Part shown: positions 30,952 to 41,197 of the stretch, one piece after another | How positions within the stretch are numbered: position 1 is the stretch's first letter | Layout of the letters: the number at the start of each line of letters is the position of its first letter | From: a bacterium HR33 | GTDB taxonomy: Bacteria; Gemmatimonadota; Gemmatimonadetes; Gemmatimonadales; GWC2-71-9 | Assembly (NCBI GenBank): GCA_002923375.1 | Contig: BEIJ01000002.1 | Coordinates: 310,001 to 374,000, forward strand | Length of the DNA: 64,000 nucleotides | Direction of reading: 5' to 3' | The notes under the pieces: model-generated | Databases searched by the model: none | What the model saw: only the letters and a program-made list of their open reading frames with translations | What the model was told of the DNA's origin: nothing | Program-made: the position numbers and the translations under genes

Positions 30952-32088
30952 GTGATAGTCGGAGTTCCTAAAGAAACCGCGGCCGGCGAGCGCCGGGTGG
31001 CTTTGGTGCCCGACAGTGTCAAGCGGCTGGTTGCCGGCGGGGTTACGGTGAGAGTGCAGCGCGGGGCCGGAGTGGAAGCGGGTTATTCCGACGAAGCCTA
31101 CGGTGCCGCCGGTGCGGAGTTGGTGTCGGACGAGAGAGCGATCTGGGAAGCCGATGTGGTCTTGACGGTGCAGCCGCCTCCGGCGGCCGCTCTCGACAGG
31201 CTGCGCGAAGGTGCCGTTCTGATCGGCATGCTCCAGCCCTTGACCAACCGGGAGCTGGTGAGCGAGTTGGCGCGCCGCAAGGTGACCAGCTTCGCACTGG
31301 AGGCGCTTCCGCGTATAACCCGGGCTCAGCCGATGGATGCTCTCTCGTCGCAGAGCACGGTTGCCGGTTACAAGGCGGTTCTTCTGGCCGCGGCCGCTCT
31401 GCCCAAGTTCTTCCCCATGCTGGTGACCGCCGCCGGGACCCTGACACCGGCAAAGGTGCTGGTGCTGGGCGCCGGAGTGGCTGGTCTTCAGGCGATAGCC
31501 ACCGCCCGGCGGCTGGGCGCCGTGGTGCAGGCGTTCGACGTGCGCCCGGCGGTGAAAGAGCAGGTGGAAAGCTTGGGAGCACAATTTCTAGCCGTCGATA
31601 CGGCCGGTCTCGAGGCGGAGGGCGCCGGCGGTTACGCCAAGGAGCTGAGCGAGGAGCAGCACCGCAGGGAACTGGAGCTCTTGGCCCAGCACGTGCCTCA
31701 AGTGGACGTGGTAATCTCCACCGCTTTGATTCCGGGGCGTCCGGCGCCGCTGTTGATCACCGAGGAGATGGTGCAGAGCATGAAGATGGGCTCGGTCATT
31801 GTTGATCTGGCGGCGGAGGCCGGAGGGAATTGCCAGCTGACCAAGGCCGGTTCCGAGATCGTGGCGCACGGAGTTCGCATCATCGGTCCCGTGAACCTGG
31901 CCTCCACCATGCCGTTCCACGCCAGTCAGATGTATTCGAGGAATATTTCTAGTTTTCTGTTGCACCTCCTGAAGGACGGAAAGGTGCATTTGGACTTCGA
32001 AGACGAAATAACCGCCGGTACTTGCATCACCCACGCTGGAGAGGTGGTCCATGCCGGCGCAAAATCCCTGGTTACGGCGAGGAGCTGA
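30952..32088 (+). CDS. pntAA: Proton-translocating NAD(P)+ transhydrogenase, alpha-1 subunit (NAD-binding)
   Basis: Soluble dI subunit, 378 residues, that binds NAD(H) and passes hydride to NADP in the beta subunit. MIVGVPKETAAGERRVALVP is the alanine-dehydrogenase/PNT N-terminus. VLVLGAGVAGLQAIATARRLGAVV is the Rossmann fold, and LITEEMVQSMKMGSVIVDLAAEAGGNC is characteristic of PntA. GTG start preceded by AAGGAG. The subunit ends before the membrane part, which is a separate gene: the split three-gene form rather than the fused E. coli PntA. Start of the pntAA-pntAB-pntB operon. Confidence 0.96.
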   Translation: MIVGVPKETAAGERRVALVPDSVKRLVAGGVTVRVQRGAGVEAGYSDEAYGAAGAELVSDERAIWEADVVLTVQPPPAAALDRLREGAVLIGMLQPLTNRELVSELARRKVTSFALEALPRITRAQPMDALSSQSTVAGYKAVLLAAAALPKFFPMLVTAAGTLTPAKVLVLGAGVAGLQAIATARRLGAVVQAFDVRPAVKEQVESLGAQFLAVDTAGLEAEGAGGYAKELSEEQHRRELELLAQHVPQVDVVISTALIPGRPAPLLITEEMVQSMKMGSVIVDLAAEAGGNCQLTKAGSEIVAHGVRIIGPVNLASTMPFHASQMYSRNISSFLLHLLKDGKVHLDFEDEITAGTCITHAGEVVHAGAKSLVTARS

Positions 32089-32089
32089 G

Positions 32090-32386
32090 ATGCCCGAGGT
32101 ACTGGTAAGCCTGTTCGTAGTCTTCGTGCTGGCGATGTTGATCGGGTTCGAGGTCATTACCAAGGTCCCGCCCACCTTGCACACTCCCTTGATGTCGGGG
32201 TCCAACGCGATCTCCGGCATAACGATCATTGGAGCTCTGATAGTGGCGGGGCGCGGGGATACGACCTTGACATCGATCCTGGGGTTGCTGGCCGTGATCT
32301 TCGCCATGATCAACGTGGTGGGCGGGTTTTTGGTGACCGATCGGATGCTGCAGATGTTTCGGCGGCGTCCGGGGGAGGATAAGTAA
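32090..32386 (+). CDS. pntAB: Transhydrogenase alpha-2 membrane subunit
   Basis: A 98-residue membrane subunit with three to four helices (LVSLFVVFVLAMLIGFEVITK, NAISGITIIGALIVA, ILGLLAVIFAMINVVGGFLV). VPPTLHTPLMSGSNAISGI is the family signature. It forms part of the proton channel with PntB. ATG 32090 is two bases after the pntAA stop; its own stop overlaps the pntB start (TAATG). Confidence 0.95.
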   Translation: MPEVLVSLFVVFVLAMLIGFEVITKVPPTLHTPLMSGSNAISGITIIGALIVAGRGDTTLTSILGLLAVIFAMINVVGGFLVTDRMLQMFRRRPGEDK

Positions 32387-33774
32387 TGGCGGCTCTTATC
32401 AAGCTTGCCTATCTGGCCGCGGCGGTGCTTTTTATCCTGGGCCTCAAAAGGCTCAGTTCACCGGCCACCGCCCGATCGGGGAACTTCATCGCCTCGATCG
32501 GGATGCTGATAGCTATCGTAGCTACTCTGGCCTTTACCGGCATCCTCACCTGGCAAATGATCATCATCGGCATGGTCGTAGGGTCGGCCATTGGCGCGGT
32601 TTTCGCCCGAACCGTCAAAATGACCGCCATGCCGCAGATGGTGGCTTTGCTCAACGGCTTCGGTGGCGGCGCTTCGGCTCTGGTTGCTGCAGCTGAGTTT
32701 CTTTCGCCTTCCACCGACGTTGGCGTTGGCGCGCCGCTCTACGTAAATCTTACAGTGGGCCTGAGCGTGCTGGTGGGTGCGGTGACGTTCTCCGGCAGTC
32801 TGGTGGCGTTCGGCAAACTCCAAGAGCTGATCACCGGCCGCCCGGTCACCTATCCTTTGCAGAAGACCATCAACGGGCTGATTCTAGCCGCGATACTGGG
32901 GCTGGTAGTCTGGCTGGTACTGGAGCCGGAGAACGGTGCGGCGTTCGGTTCTCTGGCAGCGCTGGCGTTCCTGCTCGGCATCCTTTCGGTCATTCCCATA
33001 GGCGGGGCCGATATGCCGGTGGTGATCTCCCTTTTGAATTCTTACTCCGGCGTGGCGGCGGCGATGACCGGGTTCGTTATCAACAACGAGGGATTGATCA
33101 TCAGCGGCGCGCTGGTGGGAGCTTCCGGGCTGATCCTCACCAACATCATGTGCCGAGCCATGAACCGCTCGCTGGCCAACGTTCTGTTCGGGGCTTTCGG
33201 GGCTGCGGCGGCGGAAGGGCCGGCAGCGGCGGCCGGAGATCGCTCGGTGCGGAGTATTTCCCACGAAGATGCCGCGATGATGCTGGCCTACGCGCGCCAA
33301 GTGGTGGTGGTGCCGGGCTACGGGTTGGCGGTCGCCCAAGCCCAACACGAGGTGAGGGAGCTGGCCGACTTGCTGGAAAAGCGCGGCGTCGAAGTGAAGT
33401 ACGCGATCCATCCCGTGGCGGGCCGCATGCCGGGGCATATGAACGTGCTCTTGGCGGAGGCCAACGTTCCCTACGACAAGCTACGGGACATGGACCAGAT
33501 CAATCCCGAGTTCGAACGAACCGACGTAGCTCTGGTGATCGGAGCCAACGACGTAGTCAACCCCGCCGCCCGGAATCGGCCCGACAGTCCGCTGTACGGG
33601 ATGCCGATCCTGGATGTGGACAAGTCCCAAAATGTGATCGTTCTCAAGCGCTCCATGCGTCCCGGGTTCGCGGGGGTGGACAACGATCTGTTCTACAACG
33701 GCAAGACCTCCATGCTGTTCGGGGACGCGAAGGACTCGGTCAAGAAGCTGATCGAAGAGATCAAGGCTCTCTGA
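32386..33774 (+). CDS. pntB: Transhydrogenase beta subunit (NADP-binding)
   Basis: A 462-residue subunit. Residues 1 to about 265 are membrane helices with the proton-path region (MPQMVALLNGFGGGASALVA, PIGGADMPVVISLLNSYSGVAAAMTGF). The soluble dIII domain binds NADP with VVVVPGYGLAVAQAQHEV and later IGANDVVNPAARN. It couples proton entry to NADPH formation, supplying reductant for biosynthesis. The downstream DUF885-like gene begins at the base after its stop. Confidence 0.96.
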   Translation: MAALIKLAYLAAAVLFILGLKRLSSPATARSGNFIASIGMLIAIVATLAFTGILTWQMIIIGMVVGSAIGAVFARTVKMTAMPQMVALLNGFGGGASALVAAAEFLSPSTDVGVGAPLYVNLTVGLSVLVGAVTFSGSLVAFGKLQELITGRPVTYPLQKTINGLILAAILGLVVWLVLEPENGAAFGSLAALAFLLGILSVIPIGGADMPVVISLLNSYSGVAAAMTGFVINNEGLIISGALVGASGLILTNIMCRAMNRSLANVLFGAFGAAAAEGPAAAAGDRSVRSISHEDAAMMLAYARQVVVVPGYGLAVAQAQHEVRELADLLEKRGVEVKYAIHPVAGRMPGHMNVLLAEANVPYDKLRDMDQINPEFERTDVALVIGANDVVNPAARNRPDSPLYGMPILDVDKSQNVIVLKRSMRPGFAGVDNDLFYNGKTSMLFGDAKDSVKKLIEEIKAL

Positions 33775-35412
33775 ATGAACCTGCGCTCCGCTGCACCGGC
33801 GGCACTTGCGGCGGCGGTCCTGCTGGGTTGCCGCCCGCCGAGTCCTGCGGCTCGCTCCTCCTATGAGGACTTGGTGGAGTTCTTTCGCGATTGGCGGGAA
33901 TTTCAGCGACCTGGGCTGGTAGACGGCGTTCCCGACTACAGCGCGGCCGCGATGACGCGCCAATACAGCGGACTGCCCGCGATGCGCCGCCGGCTCGAGG
34001 CGATCGACACCACCGGCTGGAGCGTTGCCCAGCGAGTCGATTACGAGTTGGTGGAAGCGGAGCTGAACGGGCTGGAATTCGATCACCGGGTGCTGCGCCC
34101 CTGGGAGCGGGACCCGGCTTTTTACGTGAGTCTTTTCCCGAATCGCAGCGACCAGCCGGCCCGGGAAGGTCACTACGCCTACGGGGGCGTGGAGCTTTGG
34201 TCTTACACCTTTCCGCTCGGCGGAGACGATGCCGCCAAATTGGCTGGCGAACTGCGGCGGATTCCGCGGCTCCTGGAACAAGCGCGCCGCAACTTGACAG
34301 GTAACGCGCGGGACTTGTGGTTGATGGGGATTCGAAGCTTCACGCGGCAATCGGCCGATCTGGCGGCGCTGGCGGAACGGGTGTCCGGCGACTCCGCCCT
34401 TTCTGCGGCCGTTGCTGAAGCACGGGAGGCGACCGACCGGTTTCGGGAGTGGCTGGAAGCCCAGGCTTCCTCTAAAACCGGGGCTTCCGGCGTAGGGATA
34501 GATAACTATAACTGGTACCTGCGGCACGTGTACCTGATCCCCTACTCTTGGGAGGAAGTTGTCCTGCTCATGCAGAGGGAATTGGCGCGATCGCTAGCCG
34601 CCCTCGAGCTGGAAGAAGCGCGCAATCGCGACCTTCCGCCCTTGAGGCCCGTCTCCGGCGCCGCCGAATGGGAGAGGAGCTTCAACCAAGCGGTAACCGA
34701 ATACGTCGGCTTCCTGAGGAGCCACCGGATTCTCACTGTGAAGGACTACATGGATCCTGCCCTGAGGGCTCGCGTCGGGAGGTTCGTGCCGGGGCCCTGG
34801 GAGTTCTTCACCGAGATCAACTATCGGGATCCCATTGTGATGCGGACCCACGACTTCCATTGGATAGATCTGGCGCGCATGGAAGCGGAACCTCACGAAA
34901 GTCCCATACGGCGCGGCCCGCTGCTCTACAACATATTCATCAGCCGCACCGAAGGTTTCGCTACGGCGATGGAAGAGATGATGATGCACGCCGGCTTCTT
35001 GGACGGGCGCCCTCGAAGCCGCGAGCTCATCTATATCCTGATCGCCCAGCGCGCGGCCCGGGCCTTGGGCGATCTCATGATGCACGCCAATTTGTGGACC
35101 TTGGAGGAGGCCGCCAGGTTTACCTCCTCCCGCACTCCGCGTAATTGGCTCAGGCTCGAAGGGAACACCGTCTGGGGCGAGCAGCACCTCTATCTGCGCC
35201 AGCCGGGTTACGGGATCAGCTATCTGATCGGCAAGATCGAGATCGAACGGCTCCTAGCCGACGAAGCTCGCAGATTGGGAGAGGGCTTCGAACTCCGATC
35301 CTTCGTCGACCGCTTCACGGCGGCCGGCCTGATCCCGGTTTCGCTGATCCGCTGGGAACTCACCGGAGAGCGTGGCGGTCGCGAAGCGATTCGCCCGGCG
35401 GGCCTTCCTTGA
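33775..35412 (+). CDS. DUF885-like lipoprotein, peptidase motif not preserved
   Basis: A 545-residue helical protein. The N-terminus ends AAVLLGC, a lipobox. The overall plan (DWREFQRPGLVDGVPDYSAAAM, DYMDPALRARVG, TRTHDFHWIDLARM-like segment, RTEGFATAMEEMMMHAGF, PGYGISYLIGKIEIERLL) matches the DUF885 family, whose members are M32-like peptidases. However, the usual HExxxGHH zinc motif is not visible: the corresponding area reads EPHESPIRRG. It may be a divergent or non-catalytic member. It directly follows pntB and is probably the last gene of that operon, though a link to transhydrogenase is not evident. Confidence 0.78.
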   Translation: MNLRSAAPAALAAAVLLGCRPPSPAARSSYEDLVEFFRDWREFQRPGLVDGVPDYSAAAMTRQYSGLPAMRRRLEAIDTTGWSVAQRVDYELVEAELNGLEFDHRVLRPWERDPAFYVSLFPNRSDQPAREGHYAYGGVELWSYTFPLGGDDAAKLAGELRRIPRLLEQARRNLTGNARDLWLMGIRSFTRQSADLAALAERVSGDSALSAAVAEAREATDRFREWLEAQASSKTGASGVGIDNYNWYLRHVYLIPYSWEEVVLLMQRELARSLAALELEEARNRDLPPLRPVSGAAEWERSFNQAVTEYVGFLRSHRILTVKDYMDPALRARVGRFVPGPWEFFTEINYRDPIVMRTHDFHWIDLARMEAEPHESPIRRGPLLYNIFISRTEGFATAMEEMMMHAGFLDGRPRSRELIYILIAQRAARALGDLMMHANLWTLEEAARFTSSRTPRNWLRLEGNTVWGEQHLYLRQPGYGISYLIGKIEIERLLADEARRLGEGFELRSFVDRFTAAGLIPVSLIRWELTGERGGREAIRPAGLP

Positions 35413-35554
35413 TTCCGGTTCCAACGCCGTAGCGGCGCCGGGAGGGGTGCCGGCCGCGATCGAATGCCAATCTATGGTGGCCCGCGCACCCGGCGCCCGT
35501 TTCGCGTTCTTTGCGCGCGGCGTCGCGTCCAACGAAGAGTCCGGAGTGTCCCAT

Positions 35555-36175
35555 CTACGGCGATCTACCGATCATCCCCCACGCATGGAGCATGATCGAG
35601 ATCGGAGCCAAAAAGGCGGGGATCAGCACCAGCGGGTAAAGGGTGAAGAAATAGGCCGACCTCGATCCTGAGGCGGTAACCGCGAGGATCGTAAAGGCGG
35701 CCACTGCAATACCGCAGCCGTGCCACCAGGCGGGAAGTCTCGAGCCCCTCCAGCCTAAGGCCGCTCCCAGAATCGCCACTAGCGGTTCTCCCAGTCCTAC
35801 AGGTACAGCCACCCACGCGGGCAGTGCTTCGCTAATCCAAGCCGCCAGAGCGACTACCGAGGAGAGCCGGTAGAGGTGAGCTGCGCCCGGGTTTCGACCG
35901 GGCGCCAGCGAGCCGAGCCATCTGGCCCCGATCAAATGTCCCGCCAGCAGTGCCCCGGCCAGCGGCACGACCACGGCCAGGGTGAGCGCCGTGCGGGCAT
36001 CGCCCCTAGCTCCTTCGAACAGGCCCATCCTGGATAGCTCCCAAACCAGCAGAAACCAGATCGCGAACAGGCCCGACGCCCCTATGCCGGCTCGGATCTT
36101 GCCGGTACCGCGAGCCACCGCCGCCGAGATCGTAACCAGCACGAAGAGGCAAGCTGCCAAAAGAAGCATCTCCAT
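35555..36175 (-). CDS. Polytopic membrane protein of unknown function
   Basis: About 206 residues with six or seven hydrophobic segments: MLLLAACLFVLVTISAAVA, AGIGASGLFAIWFLLVWEL, ALTLAVVVPLAGALLAGHLIG, VVALAAWISEALPAWVAVPVG and SAYFFTLYPLVLIPAFLAPIS. No conserved motif is recognised. A GTG at 36208 would add 11 residues and overlap the end of the upstream PEBP gene by 8 bases. It ends a three-gene leftward run with the PEBP protein and ArfB. Confidence 0.65.
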   Translation of the reverse strand: MEMLLLAACLFVLVTISAAVARGTGKIRAGIGASGLFAIWFLLVWELSRMGLFEGARGDARTALTLAVVVPLAGALLAGHLIGARWLGSLAPGRNPGAAHLYRLSSVVALAAWISEALPAWVAVPVGLGEPLVAILGAALGWRGSRLPAWWHGCGIAVAAFTILAVTASGSRSAYFFTLYPLVLIPAFLAPISIMLHAWGMIGRSP

Positions 36176-36200
36176 GGCGGTGAAGCCCGCCCCCCGGACG

Positions 36201-36680
36201 CTAAGCACGGGCGTAGGTTCCCATCAGCGACGCCTCTTGGAGCACGTGCCCCTCCATCGCTTTTAGGAGCACCGCCTTGGTGGCTCCCGCCGGAAGATTC
36301 AGTTGAGTGTCCAGCGCGTAAAGTTTGAAGAAGTAGCGATGGGCGGGACCCCGGGGAGGGCAGGGACCGTTGTAGCCCGTCTTCCTGAAATCGTTCACCC
36401 CCTGAAGCGCCCTTATAGGTTTGGCAAGGGTGGGGTCCTTGGGCAGACCCGAGGGCAAAGAGGTCACATCCGGAGGCAAGCCGTACAGTACCCAATGCAC
36501 AAAGACACCTACCGGGGCATCGGGGTCGTCCACGATCAGGGCCAACTCTTTGGTCCCTTCCGGAATTCCGGAGAAACGCAAAGGCGGAGACTGGTCAGCT
36601 CCGTCGCAGGTATGTGCTCGGGGGATCGGCCCGCCGTTGGAAAAAGCGGTGCTGCTGATGCTCATCATGGCCGATTTCAC
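36201..36680 (-). CDS. YbhB/YbcL-type phosphatidylethanolamine-binding protein (Raf kinase inhibitor-like)
   Basis: A cytosolic PEBP-fold protein of up to 159 residues. The anion-pocket motifs IVDDPDAPVGVFVHWVLY and GYNGPCPPRGPAHRYFFKLYALD are complete. Bacterial members have unknown ligands. The GTG at 36680 overlaps the arfB stop (GTGA). ATG 36668 or 36665 are alternatives and fit the family N-terminus (MSISSTAFSNGGPIP) better. Confidence 0.92.
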   Translation of the reverse strand: MKSAMMSISSTAFSNGGPIPRAHTCDGADQSPPLRFSGIPEGTKELALIVDDPDAPVGVFVHWVLYGLPPDVTSLPSGLPKDPTLAKPIRALQGVNDFRKTGYNGPCPPRGPAHRYFFKLYALDTQLNLPAGATKAVLLKAMEGHVLQEASLMGTYARA

Positions 36681-37105
36681 TCCTCCTCGATCACTTTTCT
36701 GCGAAATCGTTTGATCTCGGCGCGTTTTCGCTTGGTCTCTATTCGAGCCTGTTTGGCGCGCTCGGGCGGCGCGGTCGGTACCCGCGGCTTCATTTCCCGG
36801 AGCGCCTGCTGGATCAAGCTTTGAAGCCGGCGAATGGCGGCTTGGCGATTTTCCAGCTGGCTCCGGCGGCTGGAAGCGACCACCCGGATTACGCCGTTCC
36901 GGTCGATCCTGCCGGCGAGGCGCTCCAAGATCTTGCCGCGAAGTTCGGGAGATAGGCTGCGGCTGGCGCGCACGTTCCAGAGCACCTCTACCCGGGTGGA
37001 GGACTTGTTTACGTGCTGCCCTCCCGGACCGGAAGAGCGGCTGGCGCGGAATCGAAGTTCCCCCTCGGGGATGGCGAACTCCACGGTTGCAAGATGCCCC
37101 GGCAT
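36677..37105 (-). CDS. arfB: Alternative ribosome-rescue factor ArfB (peptidyl-tRNA hydrolase)
   Basis: A 142-residue release-factor-like protein that hydrolyses peptidyl-tRNA on stalled ribosomes. The catalytic GGQ is in SGPGGQHVNKSSTRVEV. The C-terminal tail is strongly basic (RIETKRKRAEIKRFRRKV), as required for insertion into the empty mRNA channel. The ATG at 37105 is divergent from the patatin gene, with only 35 bp between them. Confidence 0.94.
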   Translation of the reverse strand: MPGHLATVEFAIPEGELRFRASRSSGPGGQHVNKSSTRVEVLWNVRASRSLSPELRGKILERLAGRIDRNGVIRVVASSRRSQLENRQAAIRRLQSLIQQALREMKPRVPTAPPERAKQARIETKRKRAEIKRFRRKVIEEE

Positions 37106-37140
37106 CGCGAACAGGGCAAGGAGATTATTTTCCTGCTACC

Positions 37141-38325
37141 ATGTCCGCCGACCGCTTTGACGACCTCGCGGTAGTTCTCTCAGGGGGAGGGGCCCGGGCC
37201 GCCTACCAAGTTGGAGTTCTGGCCGCCCTGGCGGAAAAGGTGCCGGAGCTCAGGATTCCCATTATTACAGGGGTGTCGGCCGGAGCGATCAACGCCGCTT
37301 TCTTGGCCGCGCACCGGGGCCCTTTTTCGCAAGCGGTGCAGGAACTGCGGGGCCAGTGGTTACGCCTGACGGCGGATCAGGTTTACAGCCTCCCTGCCCG
37401 CGGAGTGATCGCGTCGTTCCTGCGGATGATAGGATCCACCGCCCGGCGAATCGCCCGCCGCCAGGGAAGGGCGGTGGTGCGCGGCCTGCTGGACATGCGG
37501 CCCTTGGCCCGGTTCATCCAGAACTGCATCGACTTCGACGGGATCGACGAAAACGTAAAGCGAGGTTACCTGCGGGCCCTGGCCCTCAGCGCAACATCCT
37601 ATAACACGGGCCAGACCGTAACGTTCGTCCACGGAGCGCCCGACTTGGTAATGTGGGAACGGGCGCAACGAATCGCGGTGCCGACCAAGATAACTCTGGC
37701 TCACGTCATGGCTTCGTCCGCGATTCCGATCATCTTTCCCGCAGTTCGGCTGGACGGAACCTTTTACGGCGACGGGAGCGTGCGCCTCACCGCCCCGCTG
37801 GCACCCGCAATCCACCTCGGCGCCGGCCGGATAGTGGCCATAGCGATGCGCTCCAACTTCGTCTCTCCCCGGGACGCTGTCACCAGCGGGGAGTATCCCT
37901 CAGCCGCAGCGCTGGGTGGACTGCTGCTCCACTCGGTCTTCCTGGATGCCCTGGATGCCGACTTGGAGCGGCTGGAGCGCGTGAACCGGCTGCTGCGGGC
38001 GCTGCCTCCGGGAACTCCTCCGCCGGACAACCTGAGACCGGTCGATATCGCCGTAGTGCGCCCCTCCAGAGACCTGGGGGCTTTGGCCCGGGGCTACTGG
38101 CCGCGCCTGCCACTGCTCATGGACTTGTTCGTTCGCGGGATCGGGATGGACCAGGAGCGCGGGGCGGACTTCCTGAGCTATCTGTTGTTCGAACCCGAAT
38201 ACACGGGCCTGCTCATAGAGCTCGGGCACCAGGACGCCCTCGAGAACTGGGACACCCTGGCGCGCCTCATAGAAGGCGGCAGCACGGAACAGCTTAAACC
38301 AACTGCGCGCGGCTTAGGACGGTGA
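37141..38325 (+). CDS. Patatin-like phospholipase
   Basis: A 394-residue lipid acyl hydrolase. The oxyanion loop is VVLSGGGARAAYQVG, the nucleophile ITGVSAGAINAAF (GxSxG), and the catalytic Asp is in FYGDGSVRLTAPL (DGS in place of the usual DGG). It is longer than RssA-type members, with an added helical C-terminal region (LEPEYTGLLIELG area). No signal peptide is evident. ATG 37141 is chosen over an upstream frame start at 37087 because the latter lacks similarity and overlaps the divergent arfB. It converges on acnA with a 2-bp gap. Confidence 0.9.
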   Translation: MSADRFDDLAVVLSGGGARAAYQVGVLAALAEKVPELRIPIITGVSAGAINAAFLAAHRGPFSQAVQELRGQWLRLTADQVYSLPARGVIASFLRMIGSTARRIARRQGRAVVRGLLDMRPLARFIQNCIDFDGIDENVKRGYLRALALSATSYNTGQTVTFVHGAPDLVMWERAQRIAVPTKITLAHVMASSAIPIIFPAVRLDGTFYGDGSVRLTAPLAPAIHLGAGRIVAIAMRSNFVSPRDAVTSGEYPSAAALGGLLLHSVFLDALDADLERLERVNRLLRALPPGTPPPDNLRPVDIAVVRPSRDLGALARGYWPRLPLLMDLFVRGIGMDQERGADFLSYLLFEPEYTGLLIELGHQDALENWDTLARLIEGGSTEQLKPTARGLGR

Positions 38326-38327
38326 AC

Positions 38328-41105
38328 TCACCCGGCTGCGAGGAGCTGCCTCAAGACGTACTGGAGAATGCCTCCGTGCCGGTAATATTCCAGCTCGATC
38401 GGGGTGTCCAGCCGGACTCTTACTTGGAACTCGATCGCCCGGCCGCCGTCTCCCTGGGCCTCCACCTTTAGCGTAGCGCGAGGCTTCAAGCCGCTGGCGA
38501 TTCCGGTAATGCGGTACGTTTCGCGGCCGGTGAGTCCCAAGCTTTCCGCGCTCTGTCCTTCCACGAACTCCAGAGGCAAGACCCCCATCCCGATCAGGTT
38601 GCTGCGGTGGATGCGCTCGTAGCTTTCGGCGATCACCGCGCGGACTCCCTGAAGCGCGGGGCCCTTGGCAGCCCAGTCGCGAGAACTACCGGTGCCGTAT
38701 TCCTTGCCCGCAAGCACCAGGAGCGGAGTTGCTGTTTGGCGATAGCGCATCGCGGCATCGTAGATGCTCATCACTTCGCCGGTGGGTAGGTGCACGGTCC
38801 AATTACCCTCTTTTCCCTCCACCAGCCGGTTCTTGATGCGGATGTTCCCGAAGGTGCCCCGCATCATCACCTCGTGATGGCCCCTGCGGGATCCGAAGGT
38901 GTTGAAATCCACGGGCTTTACGCCCCGCTCCATCAACCACTTCCCCGCAGGACTGTCCTTGGGGATCGCTCCCGCCGGCGAGATGTGATCCGTCGTTACC
39001 GAATCGCCCAGCCAAACCAAGACGCGCGCGCCCTCGATGTCCCGCAAGGGCTCAGGCTCGGGCTTCAGCCCGTCGAAATAGGGCGGCCGGGCCAGGTAGG
39101 TGGACTCGGGGTTCCAGGCAAAGCGCCCGCCCTCCGCCTCGGGAACCGGCAGGCGCTTCCAAGTGTCCTCCCCTTCGAACACCGACGCGTATTCCTTCCT
39201 GAACATATCCGGCTTTAGGGCTTGGTTCACCGCGGCGGTGATCTCTTCCGAGGAAGGCCAAATGTCCCGCAGGTAAACCGGATTGCCGTCCGTATCGGTC
39301 CCCAGCGGTTCCGAGGTGAGGTCTACATCGATGCGGCCGGTCAAGGCGTAAGCCACCACCAGCATGGGGGAAGCCAGATAGTTGGCCCTCACCAAGGGGT
39401 GGATGCGGGCTTCGAAGTTTCGGTTCCCGGAGAGTACGGCCACCGCCACCAGGTTGTGCTCGGTGATGGCAGCCGCTATCGGTTCGGCCAGAGGGCCGCT
39501 GTTGCCTATGCAGGTCGTACACCCGTAGCCCACCACATGAAATCCCAAGGCCTCCAGATCGTCTAGCAGCCCCGATTCTCGGAGATAATCGGTCACCACT
39601 CGCGACCCCGGAGCCATGCTGGTCTTCACCCAGGGCTTGCGGGCGAGCCCTTTTTGGACCGCGTTGCGGGCGAGCAGGCCCGCACCGATCATCACCGACG
39701 GGTTGGAAGTGTTGGTGCAGCTGGTTATGGCGGCGATCACTACCGACCCGTCGGACAGCTCGAACCGGCTTCCCTCGTACTCCACTTCCGCTACCGTAGC
39801 TACTTCGGTTGCCGCTGCCGTGGCGGTGGCCGGCGACTGACCCCCTTCACCGTGCCAGCGCGAAGCGTTGAGCTCGTCCACTCGCCGCCTGGATCCCGGC
39901 AGCAGATTGGAGAGAACCTGCCGGAACGAGTCCTTGACCTCGCGCAAGGGGACTCGATCCTGGGGGCGTCTGGGGCCGGCCAGAGAGGGCTCTACGGTGC
40001 TCAGATCCAGTTCCAGCACGTCGCTGTACTCGGGTTCCGGGGATTCCGGGGTGAGGAATAGCCGCTGTTCCTTGCAGTATCGCTCCACCCGATCGATCAA
40101 ATCGCGCGGCCGGCCGGTCCGCTCGAGATAGATCAGAGTCTGGCGGTCCACCGGGAAGAAACCCATGGTGGCTCCGTACTCGGGGGCCATGTTCGCCAAA
40201 GTGGCGCGGTCCGCCAATCCCAGCGTAGCAAGCCCCGGTCCGAAGAACTCCACGAACTTGTCCACCACACCGTGCTTGCGGAGCATTTGGGTTACCACCA
40301 GGACCAAATCGGTGGCGGTAGACCCCTCCGGCAGCGAGCCGCTGAGCCGCACTCCCACGACCTCGGGAAGCTGCATGAAATAGGGCTGGCCCAGCATGAC
40401 CGCCTCGGCCTCGATCCCTCCCACGCCCCAACCCAGGACGCCGAGTCCGTTGATCATGGTGGTGTGGGAATCGGTCCCCACCAGACTGTCGGGATACGCC
40501 TCCAGCGCCCCGTTGCGCTCGCGCAGCATCACTACCTGGGCCAAGTATTCCAGATTCACCTGGTGGACTATGCCGGTTCCCGGCGGGACCACCCGGAAGT
40601 TTCGGAACGCTTTTTGTGCCCACTTGAGCAAAGCATATCGCTCCCCGTTGCGCTCCATCTCCCGCTCGACGTTGAGCCGGAAAGCCATGGGAGTTCCGAA
40701 GAAATCGACCTGCACCGAGTGGTCTATCACCAAGTCGGTCTGTACCAGAGGATTGATGCGGTCGGGATCGCCTCCCAATTCCACCATGGCATCCCGCATC
40801 GCCGCCAGGTCCACCACCGCCGGTACGCCGGTGAAGTCCTGGAGTACTACCCGGGCGGGCATGAAGGGAAGCTCGCGCCCCCGCTCAGGCTTGGGCCTCC
40901 ACCCGGCCACCAGCCGTACGTCCTCTTCGGATACCAGCGGCCCTCCCGCGTGTCGCAGAACGCTCTCCAAGAGCACCCGTATCGAGTAGGGCAGGCGATC
41001 CAGGGAGACCAAGCCGGCTTCTTCCAAAGCGTCCAGCCGGTAGATGGTTACTTTTCCGGAAGCGAGTTCGAGCTGTCGGCGCGCGCCGAATGGGTTGTTT
41101 GGCAT
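38328..41105 (-). CDS. acnA: Aconitate hydratase A
   Basis: Citrate-isocitrate isomerase of the TCA cycle, 925 residues, the AcnA/IRP type. The 4Fe-4S cysteines are in [12 protein letters not shown] and [50 protein letters not shown] and [19 protein letters not shown] are family signatures, and the swivelling domain at the C-terminus is complete. It is divergent from the transketolase operon across about 90 bp, so carbon-metabolism genes here share a promoter region. No convincing promoter boxes could be assigned there. Confidence 0.97.
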   Translation of the reverse strand: MPNNPFGARRQLELASGKVTIYRLDALEEAGLVSLDRLPYSIRVLLESVLRHAGGPLVSEEDVRLVAGWRPKPERGRELPFMPARVVLQDFTGVPAVVDLAAMRDAMVELGGDPDRINPLVQTDLVIDHSVQVDFFGTPMAFRLNVEREMERNGERYALLKWAQKAFRNFRVVPPGTGIVHQVNLEYLAQVVMLRERNGALEAYPDSLVGTDSHTTMINGLGVLGWGVGGIEAEAVMLGQPYFMQLPEVVGVRLSGSLPEGSTATDLVLVVTQMLRKHGVVDKFVEFFGPGLATLGLADRATLANMAPEYGATMGFFPVDRQTLIYLERTGRPRDLIDRVERYCKEQRLFLTPESPEPEYSDVLELDLSTVEPSLAGPRRPQDRVPLREVKDSFRQVLSNLLPGSRRRVDELNASRWHGEGGQSPATATAAATEVATVAEVEYEGSRFELSDGSVVIAAITSCTNTSNPSVMIGAGLLARNAVQKGLARKPWVKTSMAPGSRVVTDYLRESGLLDDLEALGFHVVGYGCTTCIGNSGPLAEPIAAAITEHNLVAVAVLSGNRNFEARIHPLVRANYLASPMLVVAYALTGRIDVDLTSEPLGTDTDGNPVYLRDIWPSSEEITAAVNQALKPDMFRKEYASVFEGEDTWKRLPVPEAEGGRFAWNPESTYLARPPYFDGLKPEPEPLRDIEGARVLVWLGDSVTTDHISPAGAIPKDSPAGKWLMERGVKPVDFNTFGSRRGHHEVMMRGTFGNIRIKNRLVEGKEGNWTVHLPTGEVMSIYDAAMRYRQTATPLLVLAGKEYGTGSSRDWAAKGPALQGVRAVIAESYERIHRSNLIGMGVLPLEFVEGQSAESLGLTGRETYRITGIASGLKPRATLKVEAQGDGGRAIEFQVRVRLDTPIELEYYRHGGILQYVLRQLLAAG

Positions 41106-41197
41106 GTACCAAAGATAACAAGACCGCGGGCTTATGCCTCGTTGTAGTGGCGTATAACTTAACCGCCGTCAACCGGACCTTTCTGGAGCTATTTCCC

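Noticed and set aside
41106-41197. Promoter boxes for the divergent acnA and tkt genes
   Set aside because: TATAAC- and TTGACG-like hexamers exist, but no pair has acceptable spacing on either strand.
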